Shown in pieces: positions 34,260 through 43,589 of a stretch of DNA of 64,000 nucleotides. The stretch comes from Tahibacter aquaticus (lineage in GTDB: Bacteria > Pseudomonadota > Gammaproteobacteria > Xanthomonadales > Rhodanobacteraceae). The stretch covers positions 1-64,000 of the forward strand of contig NZ_SNZH01000025.1 of assembly GCF_004363655.1 (NCBI RefSeq), given 5' to 3'. The position numbers and the translations under genes were made by a program. Position 1 is the first letter of the stretch, and each line of letters opens with the position of its first letter. Under the pieces are notes generated by a model. It saw only the letters and a list, made by a program, of their open reading frames with translations. It did no database searches and was not told the origin of the DNA.

Positions 34260-35750
34260 ATGCCCATGCAGGCCCAGCCCGCCCGCCGCCAGCTGCTTGC
34301 CGCGTTGTTTGCGGCCCCGCCCGCGGCCGATGCCGCCCTGCCGCCGCCCGATTCGGCCCTGTTGCTGCTCAACCGCAGCAGTTTCGGCGCCACGGCGGCC
34401 GAACTGGCCCGCGCCCGTAGCCTCGGCGTGTCGGCTTACCTGGCCGAACAACTGGCGCCGCAGCAGCTCGACGACAGCCTGCTCGACGCCCGCCTGGCGC
34501 AGAGCCTGCCGACGCTGGCCCTGAGCAATGCGCAGCTCATCGCCGACTACGCGCACAGCGACGATGCGCCGCGGCGCCGGCAGCCGCTGATCGAGCTGCA
34601 GGCGGCGACGCTGTCGCGGCAGCTGTTCAGCCGGCGCCAGCTGTTCGAGGTACTGGTCGAATTCTGGTCCAACCATTTCAACGTCACCCACAGCGACGGT
34701 CCGGCGCGCTATTACAAGACCGTCGACGACCGCGAGGTGATCCGCGCCCATGCGCTGGGCCGCTTTGCCGATCTGCTGCGTGCCAGCGCGCAGAGCCCGG
34801 CCATGCTGGCCTACCTGGACAACGCCAGCAATGTCGTCGACGGGCCGAACGAAAACTATGCGCGCGAGCTGCTGGAGCTGCATACGCTCGGCGTCGACGG
34901 CGGCTACAGCGAAAGCGATGTGGCCGAGGTGGCGCGCTGCTTCACCGGCTGGAGCATCGATAGGCGCGCCGGCCAGCACGTGTTCCGCTTCGTCGCGGCG
35001 CGGCACGATTTCGGCGCCAAGCAGGTGCTCGGCCGGCAGCTGCCGGCGGGGCAGGGCATCGAAGACGGCCTGGCCGTGCTGGACCTGCTCGCCACGCATC
35101 CGTCCACGGCGCGGCATATTGCACGAAAGCTGCTTTGTCGCTTTGTAGAGGATTTCCCCGCCGAGTCGCTGGTACAGCGCATCGCAGCCGTATTCACCGC
35201 CAGCGGCGGCGATATCCGCGCCACCGTGCAGGCACTGCTGGAATCGGCCGAGTTCCGCGCCAGCGCCGACGCCAAGTTCAAGCGGCCGGCGGAGTTTGCC
35301 CTGTCCAGCCTGCGCAGCGCGGGTGCGCGCGTCCAGGGCGAGCACTGGCTGCGCATCGTCGCCGACGCACTGGCGCAGCAGGGCCAGACCCCACTGAACT
35401 GGCCGGCGCCAAACGGCTATCCGGACGTGCAGGCGTACTGGCTGAACACCGCCGCGCTGCTGCAGCGCTGGAATTTCGTGCTGGCGCTGTTCCAGCGCGG
35501 CAGCGGCAGCGGGCTGTACGTCGACATTGCCGCGCTGTACGGCAGCGCGCGCACACCGGCGCAACTGGTCGATGCGCTGGCCTTGCGGCTGTTGCAGCGT
35601 CCGCTCGCTGCGGCCGCGCGCGAGTTGCTGCTTGCCTATGCGGCCCAGGGCGCGGCGCCGGAACGTGTGTTTACGCCGGCCAGCCTGGATACCACGGCGC
35701 GCGAGCTGGCTGCCCTGCTGCTGGCTTCTCCCTATCACCACTACCGTTGA
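34260..35750 (+). CDS. DUF1800 family protein
   Basis: This 496-aa protein carries the family hallmarks: LLNRSSFGAT near the start, LVEFWSNHFNVT, NENYARELLELHTLGVDGGY, EVARCFTGWSID, and ARHIARKLLCRFV. A Pro/Ala-rich N-terminus may be a poor signal peptide. DUF1800 genes are almost always followed by a DUF1501 gene, as here (10 bases downstream). The pair is exported and of unknown biochemical role. Confidence 0.88.
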   Translation: MPMQAQPARRQLLAALFAAPPAADAALPPPDSALLLLNRSSFGATAAELARARSLGVSAYLAEQLAPQQLDDSLLDARLAQSLPTLALSNAQLIADYAHSDDAPRRRQPLIELQAATLSRQLFSRRQLFEVLVEFWSNHFNVTHSDGPARYYKTVDDREVIRAHALGRFADLLRASAQSPAMLAYLDNASNVVDGPNENYARELLELHTLGVDGGYSESDVAEVARCFTGWSIDRRAGQHVFRFVAARHDFGAKQVLGRQLPAGQGIEDGLAVLDLLATHPSTARHIARKLLCRFVEDFPAESLVQRIAAVFTASGGDIRATVQALLESAEFRASADAKFKRPAEFALSSLRSAGARVQGEHWLRIVADALAQQGQTPLNWPAPNGYPDVQAYWLNTAALLQRWNFVLALFQRGSGSGLYVDIAALYGSARTPAQLVDALALRLLQRPLAAAARELLLAYAAQGAAPERVFTPASLDTTARELAALLLASPYHHYR

Positions 35751-35760
35751 GGGCCGCACC

Positions 35761-36984
35761 ATGGGCATGAACGACGCGCGCCGCGATTTCCTCAAGCTGG
35801 CCGGCCTGGCGGCCGCGGCGCCGCTGCTGCCGTTGCCGCGGCTGGCCTTCGCCCAGGCGTCGGCAACCGCGGGCGACGTGCTGGTCGTAGTCTTCCAGCG
35901 CGGCGGCATGGACGGCCTGAATGTGCTGGTGCCGTTCGCCGAAGACGACTACTACCGCCTGCGCCCCACAGTATCGATTCCGCGCAGCGGCAGCGGCGCC
36001 GTCATCGACCTGGACGGCCGCTTCGGCCTGCATCCAGCGCTGGCGCCGCTGCAGCCCGCCTTCGCCGCCGGCGAACTGGCCCTGGTCCATGCGACCGGCG
36101 CGCCCAGCGGCAGCCGCTCGCATTTCTCTGGCATGGACATCATGGAACGCGCCGCGCTGGAGCAGCCCAACCTGGCCAGCGGCTGGCTCAACCGGCATCT
36201 GCAGTCGCGCGGCGGCGGCAGCGACTTCCAGGGCGTAGGTCTGGGCCATTCGGTGCAGCGCTCGCTGGGCGGTGCGGCGCCGGTGCTGGGCATGGCTGCT
36301 TTCGAGGAGTTTGCGCTGCAGACCCGCTCGGCGCGGGCCGATGCCATGGCCGCGACGCTGGACGCGCTGTATGCCGGCACGGCCACCATGGATGCCGTCG
36401 CCCATACCGCTTTCCGGGCCATGGATCAGCTGCAGCACGCCGACCCGGCCCAGTTTGCGGCCGCCAACGGCGCTGACTATCCGGCCACGACCTTCGGCCG
36501 CCAGCTGCAACAGGTGGCGCAGCTGATCAAGGCGGACGTGGGGCTGGAAGCCGCCGCCGTCGACATCGGCGGCTGGGATCATCACAACGACGAGTTGCGT
36601 CTGCTGGCGCCACTGCTGGATGAATTCGCCCGCGGCCTGGCGGCCTTGCGTACCGACCTGGGCCCGCTGATGAGCAAGGTCTGCCTGGTCAGCATGAGCG
36701 AATTCGGCCGCCGCGCCTATGAAAACGCCTCGGGCGGCACCGACCATGGCACAGGCAATTGCCTGTTCGTACTTGGCGGTGGCGTGGCCGGTGGGCGTGT
36801 TTACGCGGACTGGCCCGGGCTGCGCGATGCCGACCTGGTGCGGGGCGACCTGGCCATTACCACCGACTACCGCAGCGTGCTGGCCGAGATGTTGCGCAAG
36901 CGGCGCGGGGAAACCGCGCTGGCGCAGGTGTTCCCGGGGTTTGCGGGGACGATGGAGTTGGGGATTTTTCGCGCCGGCGGCTGA
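35761..36984 (+). CDS. DUF1501 family protein with Tat signal
   Basis: The product (407 aa) begins with a twin-arginine signal (RRDFLKLAGLAAAAPLLPLP), so folded export by Tat is expected. The mature domain shows VVVFQRGGMDGLNVLVPF, GSRSHFSGMDIMER, IGGWDHHNDE and SMSEFGRRAYENASGGTDHG, conserved metal-site-like positions of an alkaline-phosphatase-related fold (sulfatase/DUF1501). It is co-transcribed with the DUF1800 gene. Confidence 0.87.
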   Translation: MGMNDARRDFLKLAGLAAAAPLLPLPRLAFAQASATAGDVLVVVFQRGGMDGLNVLVPFAEDDYYRLRPTVSIPRSGSGAVIDLDGRFGLHPALAPLQPAFAAGELALVHATGAPSGSRSHFSGMDIMERAALEQPNLASGWLNRHLQSRGGGSDFQGVGLGHSVQRSLGGAAPVLGMAAFEEFALQTRSARADAMAATLDALYAGTATMDAVAHTAFRAMDQLQHADPAQFAAANGADYPATTFGRQLQQVAQLIKADVGLEAAAVDIGGWDHHNDELRLLAPLLDEFARGLAALRTDLGPLMSKVCLVSMSEFGRRAYENASGGTDHGTGNCLFVLGGGVAGGRVYADWPGLRDADLVRGDLAITTDYRSVLAEMLRKRRGETALAQVFPGFAGTMELGIFRAGG

Positions 36985-37013
36985 AGGCCGGTCGGCAGTC
37001 GCCTCTACGACTG

Positions 37014-37153
37014 GACCGCCGAGGCGGTGATCACAACCCCACAAAAGCAAAAGGACCGCCGAGGCGGTGATCACAACCCCACAAAAGCAAAAGAACCGCC
37101 GAGGCGGTGATCACAACCCCATAAAAGCAAAAGGACCGCCGAGGCGGTCCTTT
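37014..37153. repeat. 40-bp tandem repeat: four copies of a terminator hairpin
   Basis: Three full 40-bp units begin at 37014, 37054 and 37094, and a fourth, partial unit at 37134. Each contains ACCGC-CGAG-GCGGT, and on the minus strand each hairpin is followed by a T-rich tract (CTTTTGCTTTT-like). Units differ by only one or two bases, so the expansion looks recent. The last unit is the natural rpmJ terminator. Confidence 0.85.
37121..37153 (-). terminator. Rho-independent terminator of rpmJ
   Basis: On the minus strand AAAGGACCGC pairs with GCGGTCCTTT over a CTCG loop, followed by TGCTTTT. It lies 25 bases after the rpmJ stop and is the fourth unit of the tandem repeat. Confidence 0.8.
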
Positions 37154-37177
37154 GTGCATCCGGCAATGGCCGTGATC

Positions 37178-37303
37178 TCAGCGCTGGCGCGCCTTGAAAC
37201 GCGGGTTGCTCTTGCAGATCACGAACACTTTGCCGCGGCGGCGCACGACCTTGCAGTCGCGGTGACGCTGCTTCGCGGACTTCAGCGAATTCAGTACTTT
37301 CAT
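37178..37303 (-). CDS. rpmJ: 50S ribosomal protein L36
   Basis: This 41-aa ribosomal protein starts [17 protein letters not shown]. Its later Cys residues and basic C-terminus (FKARQR) match the longer L36 paralogue type (YkgO-like) that lacks the full zinc-binding Cys set. It stands alone rather than in the spc operon, as is usual in this order. The ORF is too short for standard gene-length cut-offs. Confidence 0.93.
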   Translation of the reverse strand: MKVLNSLKSAKQRHRDCKVVRRRGKVFVICKSNPRFKARQR

Positions 37304-37530
37304 GGGTTAGCTCCTCGAAACAGCTTGCACAAAGACGCGAAAGAATAGCAGTGCTATCGCGCTTGTGTAAAGCGACGCGGCGTCGATCGGGCCGGATCGG
37401 ACCGGATTATCAATGACGTAGCCGGCCAGCGCTGCAGTGTCGCGGTGTGGCGGCTGCCGCACAAGCCCGAGCCGGGTTCTGTCGCTCCGTTACCGCCGTG
37501 CTGACGGGTGAGACCAGGCACGGCGAAATT

Positions 37531-37575
37531 ATTTACCCGGGTATTATTGACTCTTGAATATTACCCGGATAAATT
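37531..37575 (+). promoter_or_regulatory. Promoter of the DUF2239 gene with two near-palindromic operators
   Basis: -35 TTGACT (37547-37552) and -10 TAAATT (37570-37575) are separated by 17 bp. Two copies of a TTTACCCGGGTA-like palindrome flank and overlap them: ATTTACCCGGGTATTATT at 37531-37548 and ATATTACCCGGATAAATT at 37558-37575. Their centres are 28 bp apart. Start codon 25 bases after the -10. This geometry suggests repression by a dimeric regulator. Confidence 0.5.
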
Positions 37576-37599
37576 CTGCGCCTCTTCCCGGAGCAGCCA

Positions 37600-38184
37600 A
37601 TGACGACGCCCGATAGTTCCCAAGCCATCATCTTTCTCGGCGATCGACGTATCGCCTCCGGCCCGCTCGCCGACGCCGCGCGGCAGGCGTTCGCCCAGCT
37701 TGGCCCGGATAGCGTGGGCGGCGTGCTGGTCTTCGACGCCGCCAGCAGCAAGCCCATCGATATCGACTGGCGCGGTACGCCGGCCGAAATCGCCGCGCGC
37801 CTGCAAGCGTCCGATGCAGTAGCCGACACGCCACCGGCGCGCGGCCGTCCGCGCCTGGGCGTGGTCGCCCGCGAAGTGACCTTGCTGCCGCGGCATTGGG
37901 AATGGCTGTCCGAACAGACCGGCGGCGCGTCGGTGACCTTGCGCAAGCTGATCGACCAGGCCCGCCAGGCCGAAGGCGGCGCCGGCCTGCGCCGGCGCGC
38001 ACAGGAGTCGGCCTATCGCTTCATGACCGCCATGGCCGGCAATGCCCCCGGCTTCGAAGAGGCCCTGCGTGCGCTGTATGCGGGCGAGCGCAGCGCGTTC
38101 GAACGGCATACCGACGCCTGGCCGGCCGATGTGCGCGACCACAGCCGCCACCTGGCTCAGCCGGTGTTCGCCGCCGGAGAATAG
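37600..38184 (+). CDS. DUF2239 family protein
   Basis: The product (194 aa) starts with IIFLGDRRIASGPL and includes VLVFDAASSKPIDIDWRGTP, RGRPRLGVVAREVTLLPRHW, then GGASVTLRKLIDQAR, and FMTAMAGNAPGFEEALRALY. These are the standard blocks of DUF2239, whose genes are single and of unknown function. The RGRPRLG motif hints at nucleic-acid contact. Two operator-like palindromes overlap its promoter. Confidence 0.8.
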   Translation: MTTPDSSQAIIFLGDRRIASGPLADAARQAFAQLGPDSVGGVLVFDAASSKPIDIDWRGTPAEIAARLQASDAVADTPPARGRPRLGVVAREVTLLPRHWEWLSEQTGGASVTLRKLIDQARQAEGGAGLRRRAQESAYRFMTAMAGNAPGFEEALRALYAGERSAFERHTDAWPADVRDHSRHLAQPVFAAGE

Positions 38185-38382
38185 CCATGCCGATCGTCCA
38201 GCGTGTGCAACCGCCGCACTGGCGGCGCGCATTGCTACCGCCCTGGCAGGCCTTGCTGCCGCTATGGCCGCTGTTGTTGCCCTTGCAGTTTCTGTCGGTG
38301 CGCAGCAGCCGTCGGCTACTGGCCGGCGGCGTTGATCAGGGCGGGCAGGGCAGCGACGCCGGTGCCGAGGAACTACCGGCGA

Positions 38383-39015
38383 CTAGCGCCGATACGCCTG
38401 CGCCAGCGTATTCAGATGCAGGCGTTCCGCATCGCGCAGGAACGGCGCGATCAGCAGCATGACCTGGTAGATACCCTGGTTCAGGTCTTCCTGGCTCGGA
38501 TCGACGCGGGAATTGCGCACAGCGTTGAAGTTGAGCCAGAAGGTGGTCAGCAGCAGAACGTTCTCGGCGCTGGCGCGGATCTCGTCGGCGGTGGCGCGCA
38601 GTATCTCGGCCTGTGCCAGCCCCTTCAGCACTTCCGAGGCGCTGCTCGCGGCGCGGTTGAGCATACGGCCGAAATGCAGCTTGAGCTTGCGGTTGCGCGA
38701 GAGGATGTCGACCAGGTCGCGATACAGGAAGCGGAAGTCCCACATGCACTCGAACACGCGATGCAGCTGCATCCAGATGTCTTCGAGCGTGGGCAGGCGT
38801 TCCTCGGGCACCAGCAACGCCTGGTCCATGCGCGTTTCGTAGGCCGCGAACAACTGCTCGACGATGTCGTCCTTGTTGCGGAAGTGGTAGTACAGATTGC
38901 CCGGGCTGATCTCCAGCTCGTCGGCAATATGGTTGGTGGTGACGTTGGGCTCGCCCTGGGAATTGAACATCACCAGGGCGATCTCGAGGATGCGCTCGCG
39001 CGTACGTCGGGCCAT
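38383..39015 (-). CDS. TetR/AcrR-family regulator
   Basis: This 210-aa repressor has an N-terminal helix-turn-helix: RRTRERILEIALVMFNSQG, VTTNHIADELEISPGNLYYH and FRNKDDIVEQLF. The C-terminal ligand domain resembles TetR proteins of the Xanthomonadales fatty-acid group (IWMQLHRVFECMWDFRFLYRDL). It lies 31 bases downstream of the acyl-CoA-binding protein gene and is divergent from the two-domain reductase, so it probably controls both in response to an acyl ligand. This is inference from layout. Confidence 0.85.
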   Translation of the reverse strand: MARRTRERILEIALVMFNSQGEPNVTTNHIADELEISPGNLYYHFRNKDDIVEQLFAAYETRMDQALLVPEERLPTLEDIWMQLHRVFECMWDFRFLYRDLVDILSRNRKLKLHFGRMLNRAASSASEVLKGLAQAEILRATADEIRASAENVLLLTTFWLNFNAVRNSRVDPSQEDLNQGIYQVMLLIAPFLRDAERLHLNTLAQAYRR

Positions 39016-39046
39016 CAGCGCTCTCCGTGCGGCGGGGACGGCGGCA

Positions 39047-39304
39047 TCAGCCGCCGAGCTTCTTGACCAGATCGACGTACTTCTGCATGGCTTCCTCGGC
39101 CTTGGTGCCCTTGAGCTTGGCCCAGGCTTCGTACTTGGCCGTGCCGACGAAATCGAAGAAGCCGGGCTTGGGGCCGGACACGTCGCCGGAAGAACCCTGC
39201 TTGTAGAGTGCGTACAGTTTCAGCAGCGTGTCGTTGTCGGGGCGCTCGGGCAAATTCATCGCCTTCTTCGCCGCTTCCTCGAATTTGCTGGTCAGATCGG
39301 ACAT
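39047..39304 (-). CDS. Acyl-CoA-binding protein
   Basis: This 85-aa four-helix ACBP has the family hallmarks FEEAAKKAMNLPERPDNDTL, LKLYALYKQGSSGDV, a PGFFDFVGTAKYEAWAKLKG block with the Lys and Tyr that bind CoA, and the closing KYVDLVKKLG. It is common in eukaryotes and sparse in bacteria. It binds medium- and long-chain acyl-CoA in the cytosol. It leads the operon with the TetR gene, opposite a likely acyl-CoA reductase, which suggests it supplies the substrate. Confidence 0.9.
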   Translation of the reverse strand: MSDLTSKFEEAAKKAMNLPERPDNDTLLKLYALYKQGSSGDVSGPKPGFFDFVGTAKYEAWAKLKGTKAEEAMQKYVDLVKKLGG

Positions 39305-39412
39305 GGCTTGCTCTCGGTGATCAGGTCCCGCATCTGCGCGTGCGGTGAATGCGAGCTTGTATCACGCGTCATCAGGACGGTCAACGCGATCAATCAGGCG
39401 TTTGAAAGCCGC

Positions 39413-39442
39413 TTGGAAACCGCCCCGCGGCGGGACTATCTT
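39413..39442 (+). promoter_or_regulatory. Candidate promoter of the acyl-CoA reductase gene
   Basis: TTGGAA (39413-39418) and TATCTT (39437-39442) are 18 bp apart, with a GC-rich palindrome (CCGCGG) between them. GGGGATACGA precedes the ATG. No clear TetR palindrome was seen in the 214-bp divergent interval. Confidence 0.3.
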
Positions 39443-39518
39443 ATGCTTCGGAAGGAGAGGGCGGCTCCGTCGCCCGGGCACGCCAGATTCACTGGCGCGA
39501 CATCGCAAGGGGATACGA

Positions 39519-41507
39519 ATGACTTATTTCGTCACCGGTGCCACCGGCTTCATCGGTCGTCATCTCGTCGCCAATCTGCTCAAGCGCAAAGGCACTATCT
39601 ACTGCCTGGTACGCAAGGGCTCCAGCGACAAGTTCGAACAGCTCAGGGAAAGCCTGGGTGCTGACGACAAGCGACTGATCGCCGTGACCGGCGACCTGGC
39701 CAAGCCGAAACTCGGCGTAGCCCCCGCGATGCTCAAGACCCTCACCGGCAAGGTGCAGCATTTTTTCCACCTTGCCGCCTTGTACGACCTTTCCGCCGAT
39801 GCAGAATCGCAACATGTAGCCAACATGGATGGCACGCGCCATGCCATGCAGCTGGGCGAAGCGGTCAAGGCCGGCGTATTCCACCACACCAGTTCGATCG
39901 CCGCGGCCGGCCTCTACCCCGGCGTGTTCCGCGAAGACATGTTCGATGAAGCCGAAGAGCTGGATAACCCGTACTTCCGTACCAAGCACGATTCGGAAGG
40001 CCTGGTGCGCAACGAATACCCGCGTCCCTGGCGCGTCTATCGCCCCGGCATCGTGATCGGCAACTCCACCAGCGGCGAGATGGACAAGATCGACGGGCCG
40101 TACTACTTCTTCCGCCTGATCAAGAAACTGCGCCAGGCCCTGCCGCCCTGGGTGCCGACCGTCGGCCTGGAAGGCGGCCGCCTCAACCTGGTGCCGGTGG
40201 ACTGGGTTGCCGCAGCGATGGACCACATCGCGCACAAGCCCGCGCTCGACGGCCACACCTTCCACCTGACCGACCCCGCACCGCGCCGCATCGGCGAGGT
40301 GCTGAACATCTTCGCCCGCGCCGGCCACGCACCGCAGATGACCATGCGCCTGGACGCGCGCATGTTCGCCTTCATCCCCGGCGGCATCCGCACCGCGCTG
40401 AGCAGCCTGCCGCCGATCAAGCGCCTCACCACCGTGATCCTGCGCGACTTCGGCATCCCGCGCGAAGTGATGAAATTCATCAACTACCCCACGCGCTTCG
40501 ACTGCCGCGAGACCGAGCGCGCGCTGAAGGGTTCCAAGATCAAGCTGCCCAAGCTGGAAGACTACGCCTGGCGCATCTGGGACTACTGGGAGCGTCACCT
40601 CGACCCGGACCTGTTCATCGACCACTCGCTCAGCGGCAAGGTGAAGAACCGCGTCGTCGTTGTCACCGGCGGCTCGTCCGGCATCGGCAAGGCCGTGGCG
40701 CTGAAGATCGCCGCGGCCGGCGCCAAGGTCGTCATCTGCGCGCGCGGCGAAGAAGAACTCGCCGTGGCCAAGAAAGAAATCGAAGCCGCCGGCGGCAGCT
40801 GCTTCACCTACATCGTCGACCTGTCCGACCTGGCCAGCTGCGATGCCTTCGTCAAACAAGTCGTGGCCGACCACGGCGGCGTCGACGTGCTGGTGAACAA
40901 CGCCGGCCGCTCCATCCGCCGCTCCATCGCGCTGAGCTTCGACCGCTTCCACGATTTCGAACGCACCATGCAGCTGAACTACTTCGGTGCGCTGCGCCTG
41001 ATCATGGGCTTCCTGCCGAGCATGTCAGAGCGGCGCCGCGGCCATATCGTCAACATCTCGTCCATCGGCGTGCTGACCAATGCGCCGCGCTTCTCCGCCT
41101 ACGTCGCCTCCAAGGCCGCACTCGACGCCTTCTCGCGCTGCGCCCAGGCCGAGTATTCCGACCTCGGCATCCACTTCACCACCATCAACATGCCGCTGGT
41201 GAAGACACCGATGATCGCGCCGACCAAGATGTACGACCACGTGCCGACCCTGTCGCCGGAAGAGGCCGCCGACCTCGTCGTCGAAGCCATCGTCGAGCGC
41301 CCCGTGCGCATCGCCACGCGCCTGGGCATCTTCGCCTCCATCCTGTATTCGCTGGCGCCGCGTGCTTACGAAATCATCATGAATTCGGCGTTCCGCCTGT
41401 TCCCGGATTCGGCGGCGGCCAAGGGCATGGCGGGTCGGGGCGAGCTGGAGCAGCCGACCAATGAGCAGATTGCGGTGGCGGCGTTGATGCGTGGGGTGCA
41501 TTGGTAG
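39519..41507 (+). CDS. Two-domain SDR protein of the alcohol-forming fatty acyl-CoA reductase type
   Basis: This is a 662-aa protein with two Rossmann reductases in tandem. The N-terminal extended SDR/FAR domain starts TYFVTGATGFIGRHLVANLL with YxxxK in NPYFRTKHDSEG (about 151-160). The second, classical SDR starts at about 378 (VVVVTGGSSGIGKAVALK) with NNAGRSIRR, NISSIGVLTNAPRFSAYVAS-K and TPMIAPTKMYD. Size, domain order and many segments match, from memory, the Marinobacter fatty acyl-CoA reductase Maqu_2507, which reduces acyl-CoA to fatty alcohol with NADPH. The neighbouring ACBP and TetR genes support an acyl-CoA role. No wax synthase is visible here, so the product's fate is unknown. 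Confidence 0.78.
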   Translation: MTYFVTGATGFIGRHLVANLLKRKGTIYCLVRKGSSDKFEQLRESLGADDKRLIAVTGDLAKPKLGVAPAMLKTLTGKVQHFFHLAALYDLSADAESQHVANMDGTRHAMQLGEAVKAGVFHHTSSIAAAGLYPGVFREDMFDEAEELDNPYFRTKHDSEGLVRNEYPRPWRVYRPGIVIGNSTSGEMDKIDGPYYFFRLIKKLRQALPPWVPTVGLEGGRLNLVPVDWVAAAMDHIAHKPALDGHTFHLTDPAPRRIGEVLNIFARAGHAPQMTMRLDARMFAFIPGGIRTALSSLPPIKRLTTVILRDFGIPREVMKFINYPTRFDCRETERALKGSKIKLPKLEDYAWRIWDYWERHLDPDLFIDHSLSGKVKNRVVVVTGGSSGIGKAVALKIAAAGAKVVICARGEEELAVAKKEIEAAGGSCFTYIVDLSDLASCDAFVKQVVADHGGVDVLVNNAGRSIRRSIALSFDRFHDFERTMQLNYFGALRLIMGFLPSMSERRRGHIVNISSIGVLTNAPRFSAYVASKAALDAFSRCAQAEYSDLGIHFTTINMPLVKTPMIAPTKMYDHVPTLSPEEAADLVVEAIVERPVRIATRLGIFASILYSLAPRAYEIIMNSAFRLFPDSAAAKGMAGRGELEQPTNEQIAVAALMRGVHW

Positions 41508-41871
<364 letters not shown>

Positions 41872-43056
41872 ATGAAGGTCGCCATCAACGGAGCCGGCAT
41901 TGCTGGTACCGCATTGGCCTACTGGCTGAGCAAGCGCGGCCACGAGGTGGTACTGGTGGAGCGTGCCCCCGAACTGCGTACCGGCGGGTTCGTGCTCAAC
42001 CTCTGGGGCATCGGCTACGACGCACTGGAGCGGATGGGCCTGTTGCCAGGGCTGCTGAAATTGCAGCATCACTCCGACGAACTGCGCATGGTGGACCGGT
42101 CGGGACGAACCCGTGGCGGCTACCCCTCCAGCGTGCTGCTGAAGCTCGCCAACGGACGCATGGCCACACTGGCCCGATCCGATATCGCAGCGGCCATCTA
42201 CGCTTCATTGGACGGTCGAGTGGAAACCTTGTTCGGCGACAGCATCACCGCCATTCACGATGACGCGACGCGAGTGCGAATCGAGTTCGAGCATTCGATG
42301 CCTCGGGAGGTCGACCTCGTGATTGGCGCTGACGGCCTGCACTCGCGCGTTCGCCAGCTCGTCTTCGGACCCGACGCCACGTTCGAGTATCCGATGGGAT
42401 GCCACGTCGCTTCCTTCGAGGTCGCTGGCTATCGGCCGCGCAACGGCAATGCCTACGTGGCGCATACAGCGCCCGGCCGGTATGTGGCCCGCTTCCCGAT
42501 GCGCGACGACCGGATGCTTTTCTTCGTGCTGCTACGGGACGAGTACCTCAAGGGGCGGGTTCCCGCCAGCCACGCAGAGCGCCAGGCAGCGTTGACCGCA
42601 GCGCTGGCCGACATCGGTTGGGAATCTGCCGCCATCCTGTCGGCAGTCGAGCAAGCCGACGACATCTACTTCGACAGTATCAGCCAGATCCGCATGGATG
42701 CCTGGGGCAAGGGCAAGGTTGCGTTGATCGGCGACGCGGCGGCTTGCCCTTCCCTCATCGCCGGAGAAGGGGCCGGCTTCGCCTTGGCACAGGCCTACGT
42801 GCTTGCCGGCGAATTGCATCGGCACGAAGGCGACAGCGAAGCGGCAGTCGCCCAGTATCAGGCGCACCTGAAGGCCGTCGTCGCGCGCAAACAGAAGCTC
42901 GCGGAAAGCCTGGTGGCCTCGTTTGTCCCAAGAACGGCGCTGGGGGTACGCATTCGCGACTATGCCACGCTGCTGATGCGCCTGCCGGTATTCCCCAAAA
43001 TCCTGATGGGGCGCTACTTCCACGATGAGATGAAACTGCCGGAGTATGGGATCTGA
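41872..43056 (+). CDS. FAD-dependent monooxygenase (PHBH/TetX fold)
   Basis: This is a 394-aa flavoprotein hydroxylase. The dinucleotide motif is VAINGAGIAGTALAYWLSKRG (first 25 residues), followed by LVER. The DG-like motif is VIGADGLHSRVR, and the second FAD motif is GKVALIGDAAACPSLIAGEG. The substrate is not predictable; relatives hydroxylate aromatic polyketides, tetracyclines or small phenolics. It is the last intact gene before the decayed region and has no clear operon partner. Confidence 0.82.
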   Translation: MKVAINGAGIAGTALAYWLSKRGHEVVLVERAPELRTGGFVLNLWGIGYDALERMGLLPGLLKLQHHSDELRMVDRSGRTRGGYPSSVLLKLANGRMATLARSDIAAAIYASLDGRVETLFGDSITAIHDDATRVRIEFEHSMPREVDLVIGADGLHSRVRQLVFGPDATFEYPMGCHVASFEVAGYRPRNGNAYVAHTAPGRYVARFPMRDDRMLFFVLLRDEYLKGRVPASHAERQAALTAALADIGWESAAILSAVEQADDIYFDSISQIRMDAWGKGKVALIGDAAACPSLIAGEGAGFALAQAYVLAGELHRHEGDSEAAVAQYQAHLKAVVARKQKLAESLVASFVPRTALGVRIRDYATLLMRLPVFPKILMGRYFHDEMKLPEYGI

Positions 43057-43589
43057 TACTCATCGAGCGGCCTTTCCCCTCGCGGCCGTTCCTTCCGGCA
43101 CCAACAGGTGGCAATGTCCACTTCTGGCTGTTGTCAACCTGGCCAGGTCACGTCGAAAGTTTCCATGTCGCTTGCGTCGACGCTTCTTGTTGCGATGGCC
43201 ACGCCCGGGCTGTTGATGCGCTGCCGCCGATCACGGAGGAGGGCAGTGACAGCCACCAGCGAAGGTCTGAACAAGCCCTTCATTTTGTGCTGGGACTAGC
43301 CCCCGAGCGTCAGGCCGGAACCGATGGCCCCGACGAGCTTCGGCGACGGGGGCGAGGGTGAGCGCGATCCGGAGATGCATCAGACGAAGAAAAGTGAGCA
43401 GTAGTACTCCGGCACAAAGGCGCACATCGGCGTGGACGTTGATTCGGGCTTTGGGCACACGGTGACAACGACAGCAGCGAGCGAAGCTGACGTGACGCAA
43501 GTGGAGTATCCGGGGGGCGATCGCGAGCGGCGCGGCTGGCCCAGGCACATCGTTGGCTGCTACGGTCGCCGGCGTGCTGTCGTCGCGGT
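43057..43589. other. Gene-free, decayed interval
   Basis: Frames on both strands are open only in patches and lack protein-like composition. The right part continues from the C-terminal end of the TPR pseudogene. An imperfect inverted repeat (CGGCC...GGCCG) lies just after the monooxygenase stop and may terminate it. Confidence 0.4.

Noticed and set aside
37014-37153. 40-bp repeats considered as a CRISPR array
   Set aside because: Units are contiguous with no variable spacers, there are no cas genes, and each unit is a terminator hairpin.
37464-37485. GCCGGGTTCTGTCG, resembling the reverse complement of the RNase P RNA 3' end
   Set aside because: The adjoining sequence does not continue as RNase P RNA, and there is no room for its helices before the DUF2239 promoter.
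38187-38382. Short Leu/Pro-rich ORF after the DUF2239 gene
   Set aside because: It runs into the convergent tetR gene, has a weak start and no family features.
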